DNA of 11,168 nt from JAGLTN01 sp023135255 (GCA_030639495.1 DAOWCP010000082.1:1-11168); one strand, 5' to 3'. Counted from the first letter of the stretch, positions 1 to 7,243 are shown. Made by a program: numbers and translations. The notes: generated by a model from the sequence alone, not told the origin.

Positions 1-1
1 A

Positions 2-2191
2 ATGATAACGATCGAGCAGCATGACAATTTAACGCTCGATATACTAAACCATCCTAAGCCAACCTCCCAAAATGCTAAATATCACGGCTGGCAAGGCTAT
101 TCAAAACAAAATGTGCTGGGGAAAATAGAAATCTCCACAGATTCTCTGCTGCAAAAAGTCTCCACTGCTTTGGGACTGGATTACAATCTGTCACTTACCT
201 CAATAGACTACGACCCGCTGGTAACCTCAGCAAGGTATATTGACGGGGCAGTTGATTTTCAGATTCTCGACGGGCCCGGCATCTTGATATCATCCAAAAA
301 CTGCTCAATGAAAATAGACTTTGACAAAAATGGTGCGGAATTTAAAGATGGCTTCTGGTATAAAAGCAAATCAACAGGCGATGTAAAAATATTCTGCGGA
401 ATCGCGTTTGAAGGCCAAAGCACAAATTGCGAAAACTGTGTTATCTTCTGGGCAGATACGTTAGAAGAACTGATTGCCGAATCGGCCCACTTCACCAACT
501 TCAAAAAAATAAAATATCAGACAGCGAAGTGGATTCAAAGCCAGACCGACAACTTCAAACTTAAAGGCACACCTGGTTCGCTTATCAAACAGGTCCAAAT
601 GAGCAAAAGAGTTTTGCTTTCGATGCAATTTGTTTCAGGAGGGATATATGCAGCTCCGGACGGCGGTTATGCTGCTATCTGGGTAAGGGACACCGCAAAC
701 GCCGTAATATTCCCTGCTCTTTGCGGCGACCTCCAATATCTAAAACGATGGACACCATACCTGATGAACAATCCGACAACTGTAAACTGGAAAGGCAAAG
801 AATACACAAGCTTCCTGCAATTTGTTCCTTCGGATCAGGATCAGTGCTGGCAGCAGGATGGTACTTTCTACAGCATATTATCCGCTTATTCATACTGGAA
901 ATTGACGGCGGATGACAGCCAACTTGCAAAATGGTACTCGCTGGGCAAAGGAGCGATCGAATTTATTGATGCATCCGCCTACGACAGAAAAATGGGTCTA
1001 TATTATGAATGGTACATAAACGAGGCTCCGATGAAGATCGCCCATGACTGGGAAAACGCAACCAACTGGAACCCGTATATCAAAGCGATGAAAATCGATG
1101 GTCGCTGGCCTATGTATATGTACACCATTTACATAAACAACAATCTCTACAACAGCTTCATAATGCTCGCCGAGATAGCTGATGAACTGAAACTTGAAAA
1201 GGACAAGGATGAATTTCTGCAACGGGCGGACAAACTGGCTGAGTCCATTGACCAGCATCTCTACGACAATAAAAACAAAAGATACATCCCCGGCATCGCA
1301 CAGATGGAAGATGGAGAAAAAATCCCTGTAGACTTCAACTACTGGGATATCTACTTTGATTATGTATGGGCGTTTACGCTGCACCCACAGGCAGCCGACC
1401 CGCAAAAGGCCTTCGCAAGCCTCGACAACATGCTGAACAACCGAAACGGGATTTTCCCCGGGTTGGATAAAAAGCTATACTTTTCCCCAGCCCGACCACA
1501 TGCCAGTTATGTATATTCAGCTATGGGGCAATTTGACAAGGCCCATATATGCCTGCAGCGAATCACCGAACGAGCAGAAGATATAAATCTCAATCAGCCC
1601 AGCGATGTTATTTACGCGATGAAGGGTGCGATACCGGAGAGGGTTGACAGGGTATCGGGACATCGCCCTCAGACCTTTACCGCTGGGCCTTACCTTTATG
1701 GAGCTGCTTCCCTTGGGTTTATTATGGACTATCATGGAATTACGGTTTGTCCTTCGGGGTATATCACCAAAGCGGAAAATATCTGCATGGCCGATTCTGT
1801 CTTTTCGATAGACCCGACATATTCCAAAAATGTAAGCGGATTGATATTCGATAAAAAGAAAATCCCCTACAGTTTAAAACTGCCCTCAAAGTACCATAAA
1901 AGCGGCGAACACAGTATATCGATACTCGACACCGAAAAGCCGATAAGGCCTTTGCTCGAATATACGTGCTTTGAGCTGATGGATATAAAAACCAAAGCTG
2001 AAACTGTCGTCTACCATCTCAAAGGCTTTGGAAACGGGATATTAAGGTTTGACAGCTCTGTCAGCAAAGATTGTGTCTCGGTTAAAAATGGTAGTAACGA
2101 TATGGATTTCAGATTCTGGAAAGATGGTAATTCAAGCTTTGTCCAGATTAACTCGAAAGGCAAATTTACAGCAGCAGTCAAACGAAATTAA
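2..2191 (+). CDS. Six-hairpin, (alpha/alpha)6-barrel glycoside hydrolase, N-terminus probably cut by window edge
   Basis: Likely a carbohydrate hydrolase of the glucoamylase-like, six-hairpin fold; substrate and GH family cannot be fixed by eye. The visible 729 residues read as an N-terminal beta-rich domain (about 1-185), a helical barrel (about 190-580) and a C-terminal beta-rich domain (about 590-729). Barrel motifs include GGYAAIWVRDTANA (221-234), which resembles the WxRD signature of GH15-like enzymes, QQDGTFY (284-290), HDWENATNW (348-356) and PERVDRVSGHRPQTF (545-559). Glu351 and Glu546 are candidate acid/base residues by position only. There is no signal peptide. The ATG lies at the second base of the window, so the true start, and perhaps an export signal, may lie further left. 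A strong intrinsic terminator follows 33 bp after the stop, so this is the last gene of its transcript. Amylo-alpha-1,6-glucosidase-like or rhamnosidase-like six-hairpin enzymes are alternatives. The fold is fairly sure, the specificity is not. Confidence 0.75.
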   Translation: MITIEQHDNLTLDILNHPKPTSQNAKYHGWQGYSKQNVLGKIEISTDSLLQKVSTALGLDYNLSLTSIDYDPLVTSARYIDGAVDFQILDGPGILISSKNCSMKIDFDKNGAEFKDGFWYKSKSTGDVKIFCGIAFEGQSTNCENCVIFWADTLEELIAESAHFTNFKKIKYQTAKWIQSQTDNFKLKGTPGSLIKQVQMSKRVLLSMQFVSGGIYAAPDGGYAAIWVRDTANAVIFPALCGDLQYLKRWTPYLMNNPTTVNWKGKEYTSFLQFVPSDQDQCWQQDGTFYSILSAYSYWKLTADDSQLAKWYSLGKGAIEFIDASAYDRKMGLYYEWYINEAPMKIAHDWENATNWNPYIKAMKIDGRWPMYMYTIYINNNLYNSFIMLAEIADELKLEKDKDEFLQRADKLAESIDQHLYDNKNKRYIPGIAQMEDGEKIPVDFNYWDIYFDYVWAFTLHPQAADPQKAFASLDNMLNNRNGIFPGLDKKLYFSPARPHASYVYSAMGQFDKAHICLQRITERAEDINLNQPSDVIYAMKGAIPERVDRVSGHRPQTFTAGPYLYGAASLGFIMDYHGITVCPSGYITKAENICMADSVFSIDPTYSKNVSGLIFDKKKIPYSLKLPSKYHKSGEHSISILDTEKPIRPLLEYTCFELMDIKTKAETVVYHLKGFGNGILRFDSSVSKDCVSVKNGSNDMDFRFWKDGNSSFVQINSKGKFTAAVKRN

Positions 2192-2223
2192 AAAATAATA
2201 AAACTTTTCAAAGCAAAAGTCCT

Positions 2224-2270
2224 ATATTATCAGGCCCAGTCAGGACGGTGAGCCTGATAATATTTTTTTT
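2224..2270 (+). terminator. Rho-independent terminator of the glycosidase gene
   Basis: A 12-bp perfect stem pairs ATATTATCAGGC (2224-2235) with GCCTGATAATAT (2252-2263) around a 16-nt loop. It is followed at once by a run of eight T (2263-2270). The stem is GC-rich at the loop end and AT-rich at the base. It begins 33 bp after the glycosidase stop codon and separates that gene from the lexA region. It is the only clear intrinsic terminator I see in the window. Confidence 0.93.
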
Positions 2271-2290
2271 AAGCTAATCTCCAATTTTGT

Positions 2291-2327
2291 TCGGTTTTTG
2301 TTAGGGTTATTTCAGCTGATTAACCGA
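2291..2327 (+). promoter_or_regulatory. Palindrome-rich leader between the terminator and lexA
   Basis: Three overlapping dyads lie here. TCGGTT (2291-2296) pairs with AACCGA (2322-2327). GGTTA (2305-2309) pairs with TAACC (2321-2325). TCAGCTGA (2312-2319) is a perfect 8-bp palindrome at the centre. The first two share the AACC arm, so as RNA they exclude each other. LexA genes are commonly autoregulated, so an operator upstream is expected. None of these dyads is the E. coli CTG-N10-CAG box, the Gram-positive GAAC-N4-GTTC box or TGTTC-N4-GAACA. I found no convincing sigma-70 promoter at 2271-2359. Function is inferred only. Confidence 0.3.
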
Positions 2328-2359
2328 TAGTAAATCTTGTAGAAAAGATTAAAACAAGA

Positions 2360-2842
2360 ATGGATGAGATTATGGAACAAGACAGAATTAACAACGATAA
2401 CCCGCTATGCAGGTTCGGCCCGGGTGGAGAATATCTTTACGATTGGCCTCCGTCAAATTATCAATACAAACTGCCGGTCCAGGATAAACTTACAAGGGTA
2501 CTGATGACGATATCCGATATGATAAGTGACTTTGTGAAGTATCCGCCCGATGTAGTTAATCGGTCAGAAACAACAGAAACAGTTTCAGGGGAACTAAAAT
2601 ATGAAAAAGCCGCTTTGTTCGCAACTAACACCTCGTCAGCTGCAAATATTAAAAGCCATCAACACATTTCAGAGCAGCAGATGTTATTCTCCGACAATTG
2701 CCGAGCTCGCAAGTCAAACATCAACAAGCCGAAGCACAACATTCGAACACATAGAAAAGTTGCGAAAAAAAGGTCTGCTTTGCACATCGCCGGGCAAAGC
2801 ACGTTCTTTGACGATAACTTCAAAAGCGCAAAATCTGCTTAA
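2360..2842 (+). CDS. Doubtful small ORF upstream of and overlapping lexA
   Basis: A 160-codon ORF whose first 80 codons fill the gap before lexA and whose last 80 or so run inside lexA in another reading frame. I recognise no family. The first half looks protein-like, with no rare-codon clustering and a plausible hydrophobic helix around LTRVLMTISDMISDFV (residues 44-59). The second half is rich in S, N, K, R and H, as expected of an out-of-frame shadow of lexA. There is no good Shine-Dalgarno site before ATG 2360. An alternative in-frame ATG at 2372 has GGATGAG just upstream. Possible readings are a real short protein translationally coupled to lexA, a leader ORF that tunes LexA synthesis, a decayed gene whose stop was lost, or chance. 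An overlap of 242 bp between two genuine genes would be unusual, so I treat it as tentative. Confidence 0.35.
   Translation: MDEIMEQDRINNDNPLCRFGPGGEYLYDWPPSNYQYKLPVQDKLTRVLMTISDMISDFVKYPPDVVNRSETTETVSGELKYEKAALFATNTSSAANIKSHQHISEQQMLFSDNCRARKSNINKPKHNIRTHRKVAKKRSALHIAGQSTFFDDNFKSAKSA
2576..2592 (+). promoter_or_regulatory. lexA ribosome binding site next to a GAAAC-A-GTTTC dyad
   Basis: AGGGGA (2587-2592) is a good Shine-Dalgarno site, 8 nt before ATG 2601. An in-frame TAA at 2595-2597 fixes that ATG as the earliest possible lexA start. Directly before the site lies GAAACAGTTTC (2576-2586), a perfect 5+5 inverted repeat around one base. It could be a protein-binding half-site pair or chance. 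The start assignment is firm, the operator reading is weak. Confidence 0.6.
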
Positions 2843-3248
2843 GAACATAAAGCTTAATTCAGAAAACTGTTCGCAGTCAAACACAATACCATTAGCAGGC
2901 AAAGTAGCGGCAGGTAGGCCGATAGAAGCGATCGAAGATACGGAAACGCTTTCGATAAACTCAAGCTTCGGGGATGTAGCTGATTTGTTCGCGCTTGAAG
3001 TTACCGGCGACAGCATGATAAATGACGGAATATATGACGGTGACCATGTTATCTGCAGAAAAGGTTCAACAGCCAATACCGGTCAGCTCGTTATCGCGAT
3101 CATAGACAACGAAAATGCTACCCTGAAAAGGTTTTATAAGGAAAAAGATCAAGTGCGTCTTCAGCCGGCAAATGATAACTACGAACCGATATACACAAAA
3201 GACTGCAGGATTGATGCTGTTGTTGTGGGGTTGCTGAGGAAATTTTAG
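2601..3248 (+). CDS. lexA: LexA repressor, SOS regulator with self-cleaving S24 peptidase domain
   Basis: Transcriptional repressor of the SOS regulon; RecA filaments on damaged DNA trigger its autocleavage. The 215 residues are close to the usual LexA length (202 in E. coli). Residues 1-70 form the winged helix-turn-helix: LTPRQLQILKAI (9-20), then recognition-helix region TSTSRSTTFEHIEKLRKKG (40-58), aligning with the LexA pattern SPxxxxEHLKALxRKG. The cleavage site is in KVAAGRPI (101-108), between Ala104 and Gly105. The catalytic dyad is Ser138 in TGDSM (135-139) and Lys176 in ATLKRF (173-178), spaced as in known LexA proteins. All parts needed for cleavage are present, so the protein should be functional. 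The recognition helix differs from E. coli LexA, so the operator may differ too. Its stop codon interlocks with that of the convergent ykgJ-like gene. Confidence 0.96.
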   Translation: MKKPLCSQLTPRQLQILKAINTFQSSRCYSPTIAELASQTSTSRSTTFEHIEKLRKKGLLCTSPGKARSLTITSKAQNLLKNIKLNSENCSQSNTIPLAGKVAAGRPIEAIEDTETLSINSSFGDVADLFALEVTGDSMINDGIYDGDHVICRKGSTANTGQLVIAIIDNENATLKRFYKEKDQVRLQPANDNYEPIYTKDCRIDAVVVGLLRKF

Positions 3249-4060
3249 TTACAGCAGGCGAGAGATTCTTCTCTGGTTCTTGATGCTGCATTTTTAAGAA
3301 GCTCAACAAACTTTCTTACCAGATATTCGGCAGGGAATTTTTTCATCTTTCTTTGAGAATTTTCATCAGCCCAGACCTGGAATAAAGGAAGCACAATAGA
3401 TGTATCGCCTTGGTCTTCCAGTTCGCTGCAAAAATCATTTAAAACATTTGCGATTGAAACAGGCATGTCAAGAACATCCGCTGATCCCCTTTTGCCTTTA
3501 CAGGCATTGGGAGAGCCCTTTATAAAATATTCTCTGCAAGAGATAGGTCTGACATCGTATATACTGCAACCGCCCTCAAAAAGAAATGGACAACCCAAAT
3601 TAAGACTTTTATACCAGTCTGAAAGATCATTCAATTGGTTATGATCAAAATGTTCGGGCGGTTTCTTTTTTAATATTTTTTGACAGGCTAAAAGAATATT
3701 TCGCTGAACATATTTATAAAATGAACTGTTAAGCTTTTTTATATCCTCAACCAAAGAGAAAATCTCCGCAGATGAAGCAGTAATAAGATAATTGCAGCAA
3801 TTGGCACAGCCCCGGCAACAAGGTATTCTCTCGCCTTGTTCAATATTTTTTCGGACTACGACTTCTGTTATCTTGTCACAAATGTCCCGGGCAACCGGAA
3901 CGATTGCTTCAAGACCGACTGCATCTGTGCCAACGGATATGTCAAAATGCAAATTCTTTCCATATAAATCGAGGTCAAGTCCTATAACTTCCCTGCCATT
4001 AGATTTCAAGGACAAAATATCATCTTTTGAATCCACTAAATGTATATCAGAATCCGACAT
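3245..4060 (-). CDS. YkgJ-family cysteine-cluster protein, putative Fe-S or zinc binding
   Basis: Member of the YkgJ (UPF0153, CxxCxxxCC) family, whose cysteines are thought to hold a metal or Fe-S cluster; the exact biochemical role is not established. The core is IPCCRGCANCCNYL (79-92, with Cys81, 82, 85, 88, 89), followed by GCPFLFEGGCSIYDVRPISC (156-175, with Cys157, 165, 175) and Cys187 in SPNACKG. The order CxxCxxCC, GCPFL, CxIYxxRPxxCR is diagnostic. At 271 residues it is longer than minimal members (about 100-150), with an N-terminal region of about 75 residues and a C-terminal region from about 195 that I cannot assign. The C-terminus ends in an extra Cys-Cys pair (269-270). ATG 4060 is the first start after an in-frame stop at 4079-4081 and has no clear Shine-Dalgarno site. 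It converges on lexA with a 4-bp overlap (3245-3248) and no terminator between them. Confidence 0.88.
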   Translation of the reverse strand: MSDSDIHLVDSKDDILSLKSNGREVIGLDLDLYGKNLHFDISVGTDAVGLEAIVPVARDICDKITEVVVRKNIEQGERIPCCRGCANCCNYLITASSAEIFSLVEDIKKLNSSFYKYVQRNILLACQKILKKKPPEHFDHNQLNDLSDWYKSLNLGCPFLFEGGCSIYDVRPISCREYFIKGSPNACKGKRGSADVLDMPVSIANVLNDFCSELEDQGDTSIVLPLFQVWADENSQRKMKKFPAEYLVRKFVELLKNAASRTREESLACCN

Positions 4061-4065
4061 CGAAG

Positions 4066-4100
4066 AACTATCTCGCTTTTATAAAAAACTATCTCGCTTT
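4066..4100 (-). repeat. 14-bp direct repeat with 21-bp period in the ykgJ-like promoter region
   Basis: The 14-mer AAAGCGAGATAGTT (minus strand) occurs at 4087-4100 and again at 4066-4079, exactly 21 bp apart, about two helical turns. The copies flank the candidate -10 box: one fills most of the -35/-10 spacer, the other starts at the -10 and covers the expected transcription start. Such an arrangement fits a tandem operator for a repressor. A simple tandem duplication is the alternative: the 21-bp period also keeps reading frame, and a short unsupported ORF (4149-4036, minus) would read the repeat as SEIV twice. Confidence 0.6.
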
Positions 4101-4106
4101 CACCAA
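4078..4106 (-). promoter_or_regulatory. Candidate sigma-70 promoter of the ykgJ-like gene
   Basis: On the minus strand, TTGGTG (4106-4101) and TATAAA (4083-4078) are separated by exactly 17 bp. The -10 is close to consensus; the -35 keeps only its TTG. The expected start of transcription is near 4071, giving a 5' leader of about 10 nt before ATG 4060. That is too short for a normal Shine-Dalgarno site, and none is seen. The 14-bp repeats lie on top of this promoter. Confidence 0.45.
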
Positions 4107-4249
4107 GTTTCAAAACCCGTAATGTTACCGGACTGCGGTCTACTGCCATGAAACAACACCGATATAAATAATAACGGCACTATTATCGTCGGCTGAAAAA
4201 CAAGATAACTTTAGTCTCATCAAGGCGATGTAGTTTGAACAGTATAAAT

Positions 4250-7243
4250 TTAGAAGTTTAAATTTATTTGTTTTTCCACAACAATCTTAACCGGCCCGAT
4301 CAACCCGGAAACCGGGGGATATTTACCGATTATCTTCAACTCTCTCTGATCCCACGGATACATTTCATTATTAAAAACATCCCTGGCGGCTTTACCAAAG
4401 TGCCCCTGAAGACCTTCAGGGATCTCTATAGGCTTTTCGTACCGGGGGCCTCTGACGAAATTGTTCCATGTGTTTGTAACCAGAACTTTTAATTTGTTTT
4501 TACCTTTTGAAAGCATACCAGTGACATTAAGCCTATAGGGACTCATCCAGGCGACGGAAGCCTTTTGGCCGTTAACGAAAACCTCCGCAACACAACCAAC
4601 ACTTCCCAGGTCAAGATATAACTGCAAATCAGAACTTATATAATCCGCAGGTAAATTAAATTCAGTTTCATAGACAGCCCTGCCGGAGAACCACTTGGTA
4701 GTCTCGTCATTGCTGAGATTAAAAAGTTTATCTGTGGTTTTTTCAATGGTGTCAAAACGGTAGCCCTGAAGTAAAATATTCCAATTACTTTTGACTTCTA
4801 ATGACTCTGGAATATCAACCTGTTTAGTAACAGTGAGATAGTTGTCACCATTTTTGATAATAACCTCAGCTTCACCGGCGGTATCTGCAAAGCCGGTCAG
4901 TTCGTGTTCATTTAAGCTGGTTATACGTTTAAGGCCTGACTTAACCAGGTGAAGAGGTTTTTGGCCGGGCTTGAAAACAACGAACATTGACTCCCATTCA
5001 TTGAGGTCGATATCTATGGTCGTGGCTTTGCCGTTATCTCTATAACAATAAAAATCAGCGATCCTGCCTTCAATTGCATCCCAGAGCATGGGTTGCTTGG
5101 CGGTGACGTTAAAAGTTAATCCGCCTTTATAGCTGGTTGATTGTTGATTGGTAACAAAGAAGACATCGACATCGTCGATCTTGCGCTGAATAAAAGTAAC
5201 GCCGGTGCTTGGTCTGTTGCCGTCAAGTGACATTGCAGGGGTAACATATTGCTTTACAATATTTATAAATTCTTTTTTAGCTTTTTGATAATTATCGTTT
5301 CGTTTGCTATTAATTTTGTAATCTTTAATAAAGTAGCCTTTGCCGCTGTCAGCAAAAATATCAGCGGCGATCTCCCTAACCTTCTTATCGTTTTTCTTAT
5401 AGTTTTTCATTCCGCAACTAAACTCAGGGGTGTTCTCCAAGGCTATTACGATGCCGCCTTTTTTGACAAAAGATTTTATGAACTTCATCGTCTTTATAGG
5501 CACATATTCACAATCAGGCATAACCAGAATGCGATAATCCATTCCATTGATTATTATCTGACCATCTTTAGCTTTAGCGTAATTGCAAAGCAGCTGATCA
5601 TTGACCAGGTCGTAATCATAGCCATTCGATAGGAGAAAATGAGGCATATCTCCATATTTTTGACTATTATGGCTGCCTGGCGCGACTGCCTTTCTGCTGT
5701 AAGCGGTTGCGCAGGGGCTATATATCAAAACGTCCGCAACAAACTTGCCCTGCCTGAGCATATAACAGCTTCGGGCGACGTATGGGGTTAATTGGCCATA
5801 ATAACGCCACCATAAATTCTGGTGGTTGATTAAATTTGCCCATGGGATGTCTCTGGTTGGAGTGACATATTTTTCAGGCGAATAGAAGTAGCCATGATTA
5901 TAGATTTGCGTAACGCCATCCCTTAAATAATTATCCGTTGCAATTTTAATCTCCTGCAAATTTGAGCGGTATCTTTCGCGATTAAGGAAGGTATAAGATT
6001 CCGCGGATAATATTTTATCGCCGGAAAATCTCGCCCCCGAAGCAACAGATTTTCTGCCGTTAGGACTTGTCGAGAAGATTGTCGAACAAAATTCCGTCTC
6101 GGGTCTGCCGGTATTGCAGGAGCCTTCTATTATTTCACTGACAAAAGTTCCGTAAGGCTGAATCCTGGCTTTTACATTATGCTTTTCGCACCAATCATTG
6201 AAAACACCGAACATTGTTTCCATACTGAGGTCGTTAAGATATTTGTGCACATCATAGCGAAGCCTGGGTGTAATTTCACCAATATCATAGATCAGACCCG
6301 GCAAATAAAGCTTCATATCATAACCTGCGTATTTTTTGAATCCATCAGTAACACCTGTGCCCCAAAGCAGCTTCGGATAGTAAGCTGCGTGCTCAAAACT
6401 GTCACAGAACATCGAATCAACTGTCTTACCAAACTCATCTCCCAGAGCTTTATAAAGCCTGCTGCCGAGATAATCGCAGTATCTTTGCATTGCGTCTTTG
6501 TTCAGATGGTCAACAGCCCAGTTGGTAGGTTGAAAGTTCTGATGCGAAGCGATCTGCCCCGTATCCTTCAGACGAAAATTCATTATCCGCCAGTTCCCCA
6601 CCGGCACATCCCAGCTTATCCAGTCGGCTTGACCATCACTGCTGCACTTTGGTTTGGTTTTTGAATCTTCTCTGACTTTATCAGTAAGATCCACCAAAGA
6701 CTTATATTCTATTTTATCTTTACCAATGAGTCTGCCCGCAATGACAGCCTCGAGCTGACCTTTTGCCCAATCCTTTGAAAGCCATCCCTGGTATTTTTTG
6801 CCTCCGTCAACATCAGTAACCGTAAACTCCAAAGCTTTTATCCTGTCGGCCTCCGCAACCCAGTGACCACCGAAAAGCCAACCCGGGCCAAATGTAACAG
6901 AAACCTCCATCCCAAGCCTTTTCGCCTGGCTGACAGCAAATTTCAGCATATCGAGAAATTCTTCAGAGAGATAATCGATGTTGCCCTTTTGGTAGACAGA
7001 GATAAAGCTCATTATCTCAACCCCGCCTATGCCTTTTTCGTGCATCTGCTCAAGCTGATAACCGATCCCTTCTTTGGTAACCGCATTGCCGGGCCACCAC
7101 CATCTGGTATGCTGCTGGTAAGTTGCTGCAGGGCTTTGCCAGCCTTGTTTTAACTGCTCGATTGTGGTTTCAGCTTTTCCGTTAGCAACCGTCGTCAAAA
7201 TAAAACCTATTACCAATAAAGAAAATAGCTTGATCTTATTCAT
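4250..7243 (-). CDS. Secreted GH106-like alpha-L-rhamnosidase
   Basis: Large exported glycoside hydrolase resembling family GH106 (alpha-L-rhamnosidases acting on pectic and other plant or algal glycans). Residues 1-24 are a typical signal peptide: MNKIK, a hydrophobic stretch, then VANGKA before the mature protein. The catalytic region starts with TRWWWPGNAVTKEGI (46-60), the usual GH106 opening, then GIGGVEIMS (71-79) and MEVSVTFGPGW (112-122). Later motifs are FCDSFE (279-284), PETEF (381-385), ILSAESYTF (411-419) and TQIYNHGYFY (445-454). The conserved acidic residues Glu284, Glu384 and Glu415 are candidate active-site residues, not proven here. A galactose-binding-like beta-sandwich follows at about 853-930 (GRAVYETEF, EVFVNGQ, NKLKVLVTNTW). 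Length (997) is normal for the family. AAGGA (7254-7250) lies 6 nt before ATG 7243. It sits 44 bp downstream of the hydrolase gene and may share its transcript; TATAAT (7282-7277, minus) in that gap could be a separate -10 but lacks a well-spaced -35. Confidence 0.88.
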   Translation of the reverse strand: MNKIKLFSLLVIGFILTTVANGKAETTIEQLKQGWQSPAATYQQHTRWWWPGNAVTKEGIGYQLEQMHEKGIGGVEIMSFISVYQKGNIDYLSEEFLDMLKFAVSQAKRLGMEVSVTFGPGWLFGGHWVAEADRIKALEFTVTDVDGGKKYQGWLSKDWAKGQLEAVIAGRLIGKDKIEYKSLVDLTDKVREDSKTKPKCSSDGQADWISWDVPVGNWRIMNFRLKDTGQIASHQNFQPTNWAVDHLNKDAMQRYCDYLGSRLYKALGDEFGKTVDSMFCDSFEHAAYYPKLLWGTGVTDGFKKYAGYDMKLYLPGLIYDIGEITPRLRYDVHKYLNDLSMETMFGVFNDWCEKHNVKARIQPYGTFVSEIIEGSCNTGRPETEFCSTIFSTSPNGRKSVASGARFSGDKILSAESYTFLNRERYRSNLQEIKIATDNYLRDGVTQIYNHGYFYSPEKYVTPTRDIPWANLINHQNLWWRYYGQLTPYVARSCYMLRQGKFVADVLIYSPCATAYSRKAVAPGSHNSQKYGDMPHFLLSNGYDYDLVNDQLLCNYAKAKDGQIIINGMDYRILVMPDCEYVPIKTMKFIKSFVKKGGIVIALENTPEFSCGMKNYKKNDKKVREIAADIFADSGKGYFIKDYKINSKRNDNYQKAKKEFINIVKQYVTPAMSLDGNRPSTGVTFIQRKIDDVDVFFVTNQQSTSYKGGLTFNVTAKQPMLWDAIEGRIADFYCYRDNGKATTIDIDLNEWESMFVVFKPGQKPLHLVKSGLKRITSLNEHELTGFADTAGEAEVIIKNGDNYLTVTKQVDIPESLEVKSNWNILLQGYRFDTIEKTTDKLFNLSNDETTKWFSGRAVYETEFNLPADYISSDLQLYLDLGSVGCVAEVFVNGQKASVAWMSPYRLNVTGMLSKGKNKLKVLVTNTWNNFVRGPRYEKPIEIPEGLQGHFGKAARDVFNNEMYPWDQRELKIIGKYPPVSGLIGPVKIVVEKQINLNF

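Noticed and set aside
998..1405. 135-codon minus-strand ORF inside the glycosidase gene
   Set aside because: Fully antisense to a well-supported gene, no Shine-Dalgarno site, no recognisable domain.
2598..2620. Programmed frameshift fusing the 2360 ORF to LexA
   Set aside because: It would need +1 slippage; the AAAAAG stretch is one A short of the classic -1 slippery heptamer, and lexA has its own good start and Shine-Dalgarno site.
2714..3076. 120-codon minus-strand ORF inside lexA
   Set aside because: Antisense to conserved LexA domains, with no start signal.
3261..3274. AGAGA/TCTCT hairpin near the lexA/ykgJ-like junction as a shared terminator
   Set aside because: Only 5 bp, inside the coding region and without a T run.
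4036..4149. 37-codon minus-strand ORF reading the 14-bp repeat as SEIV twice and overlapping the ykgJ-like start
   Set aside because: No ribosome binding site, very short, and it lies across the best promoter in the gap.
4159..4192. Hairpin CCGA/TCGG with ATAATA/TATTAT as terminator of the GH106-like gene
   Set aside because: The stem is interrupted and AT-rich, and no T run follows on the minus strand.
4245..4266. TAAATTT/AAATTTA inverted repeat at the GH106-like stop codon
   Set aside because: All A/T stem without a T tract; easily expected by chance in AT-rich DNA.
6179..6664. 161-codon plus-strand ORF inside the GH106-like gene
   Set aside because: Antisense shadow; the opposite strand carries conserved GH106 motifs throughout.
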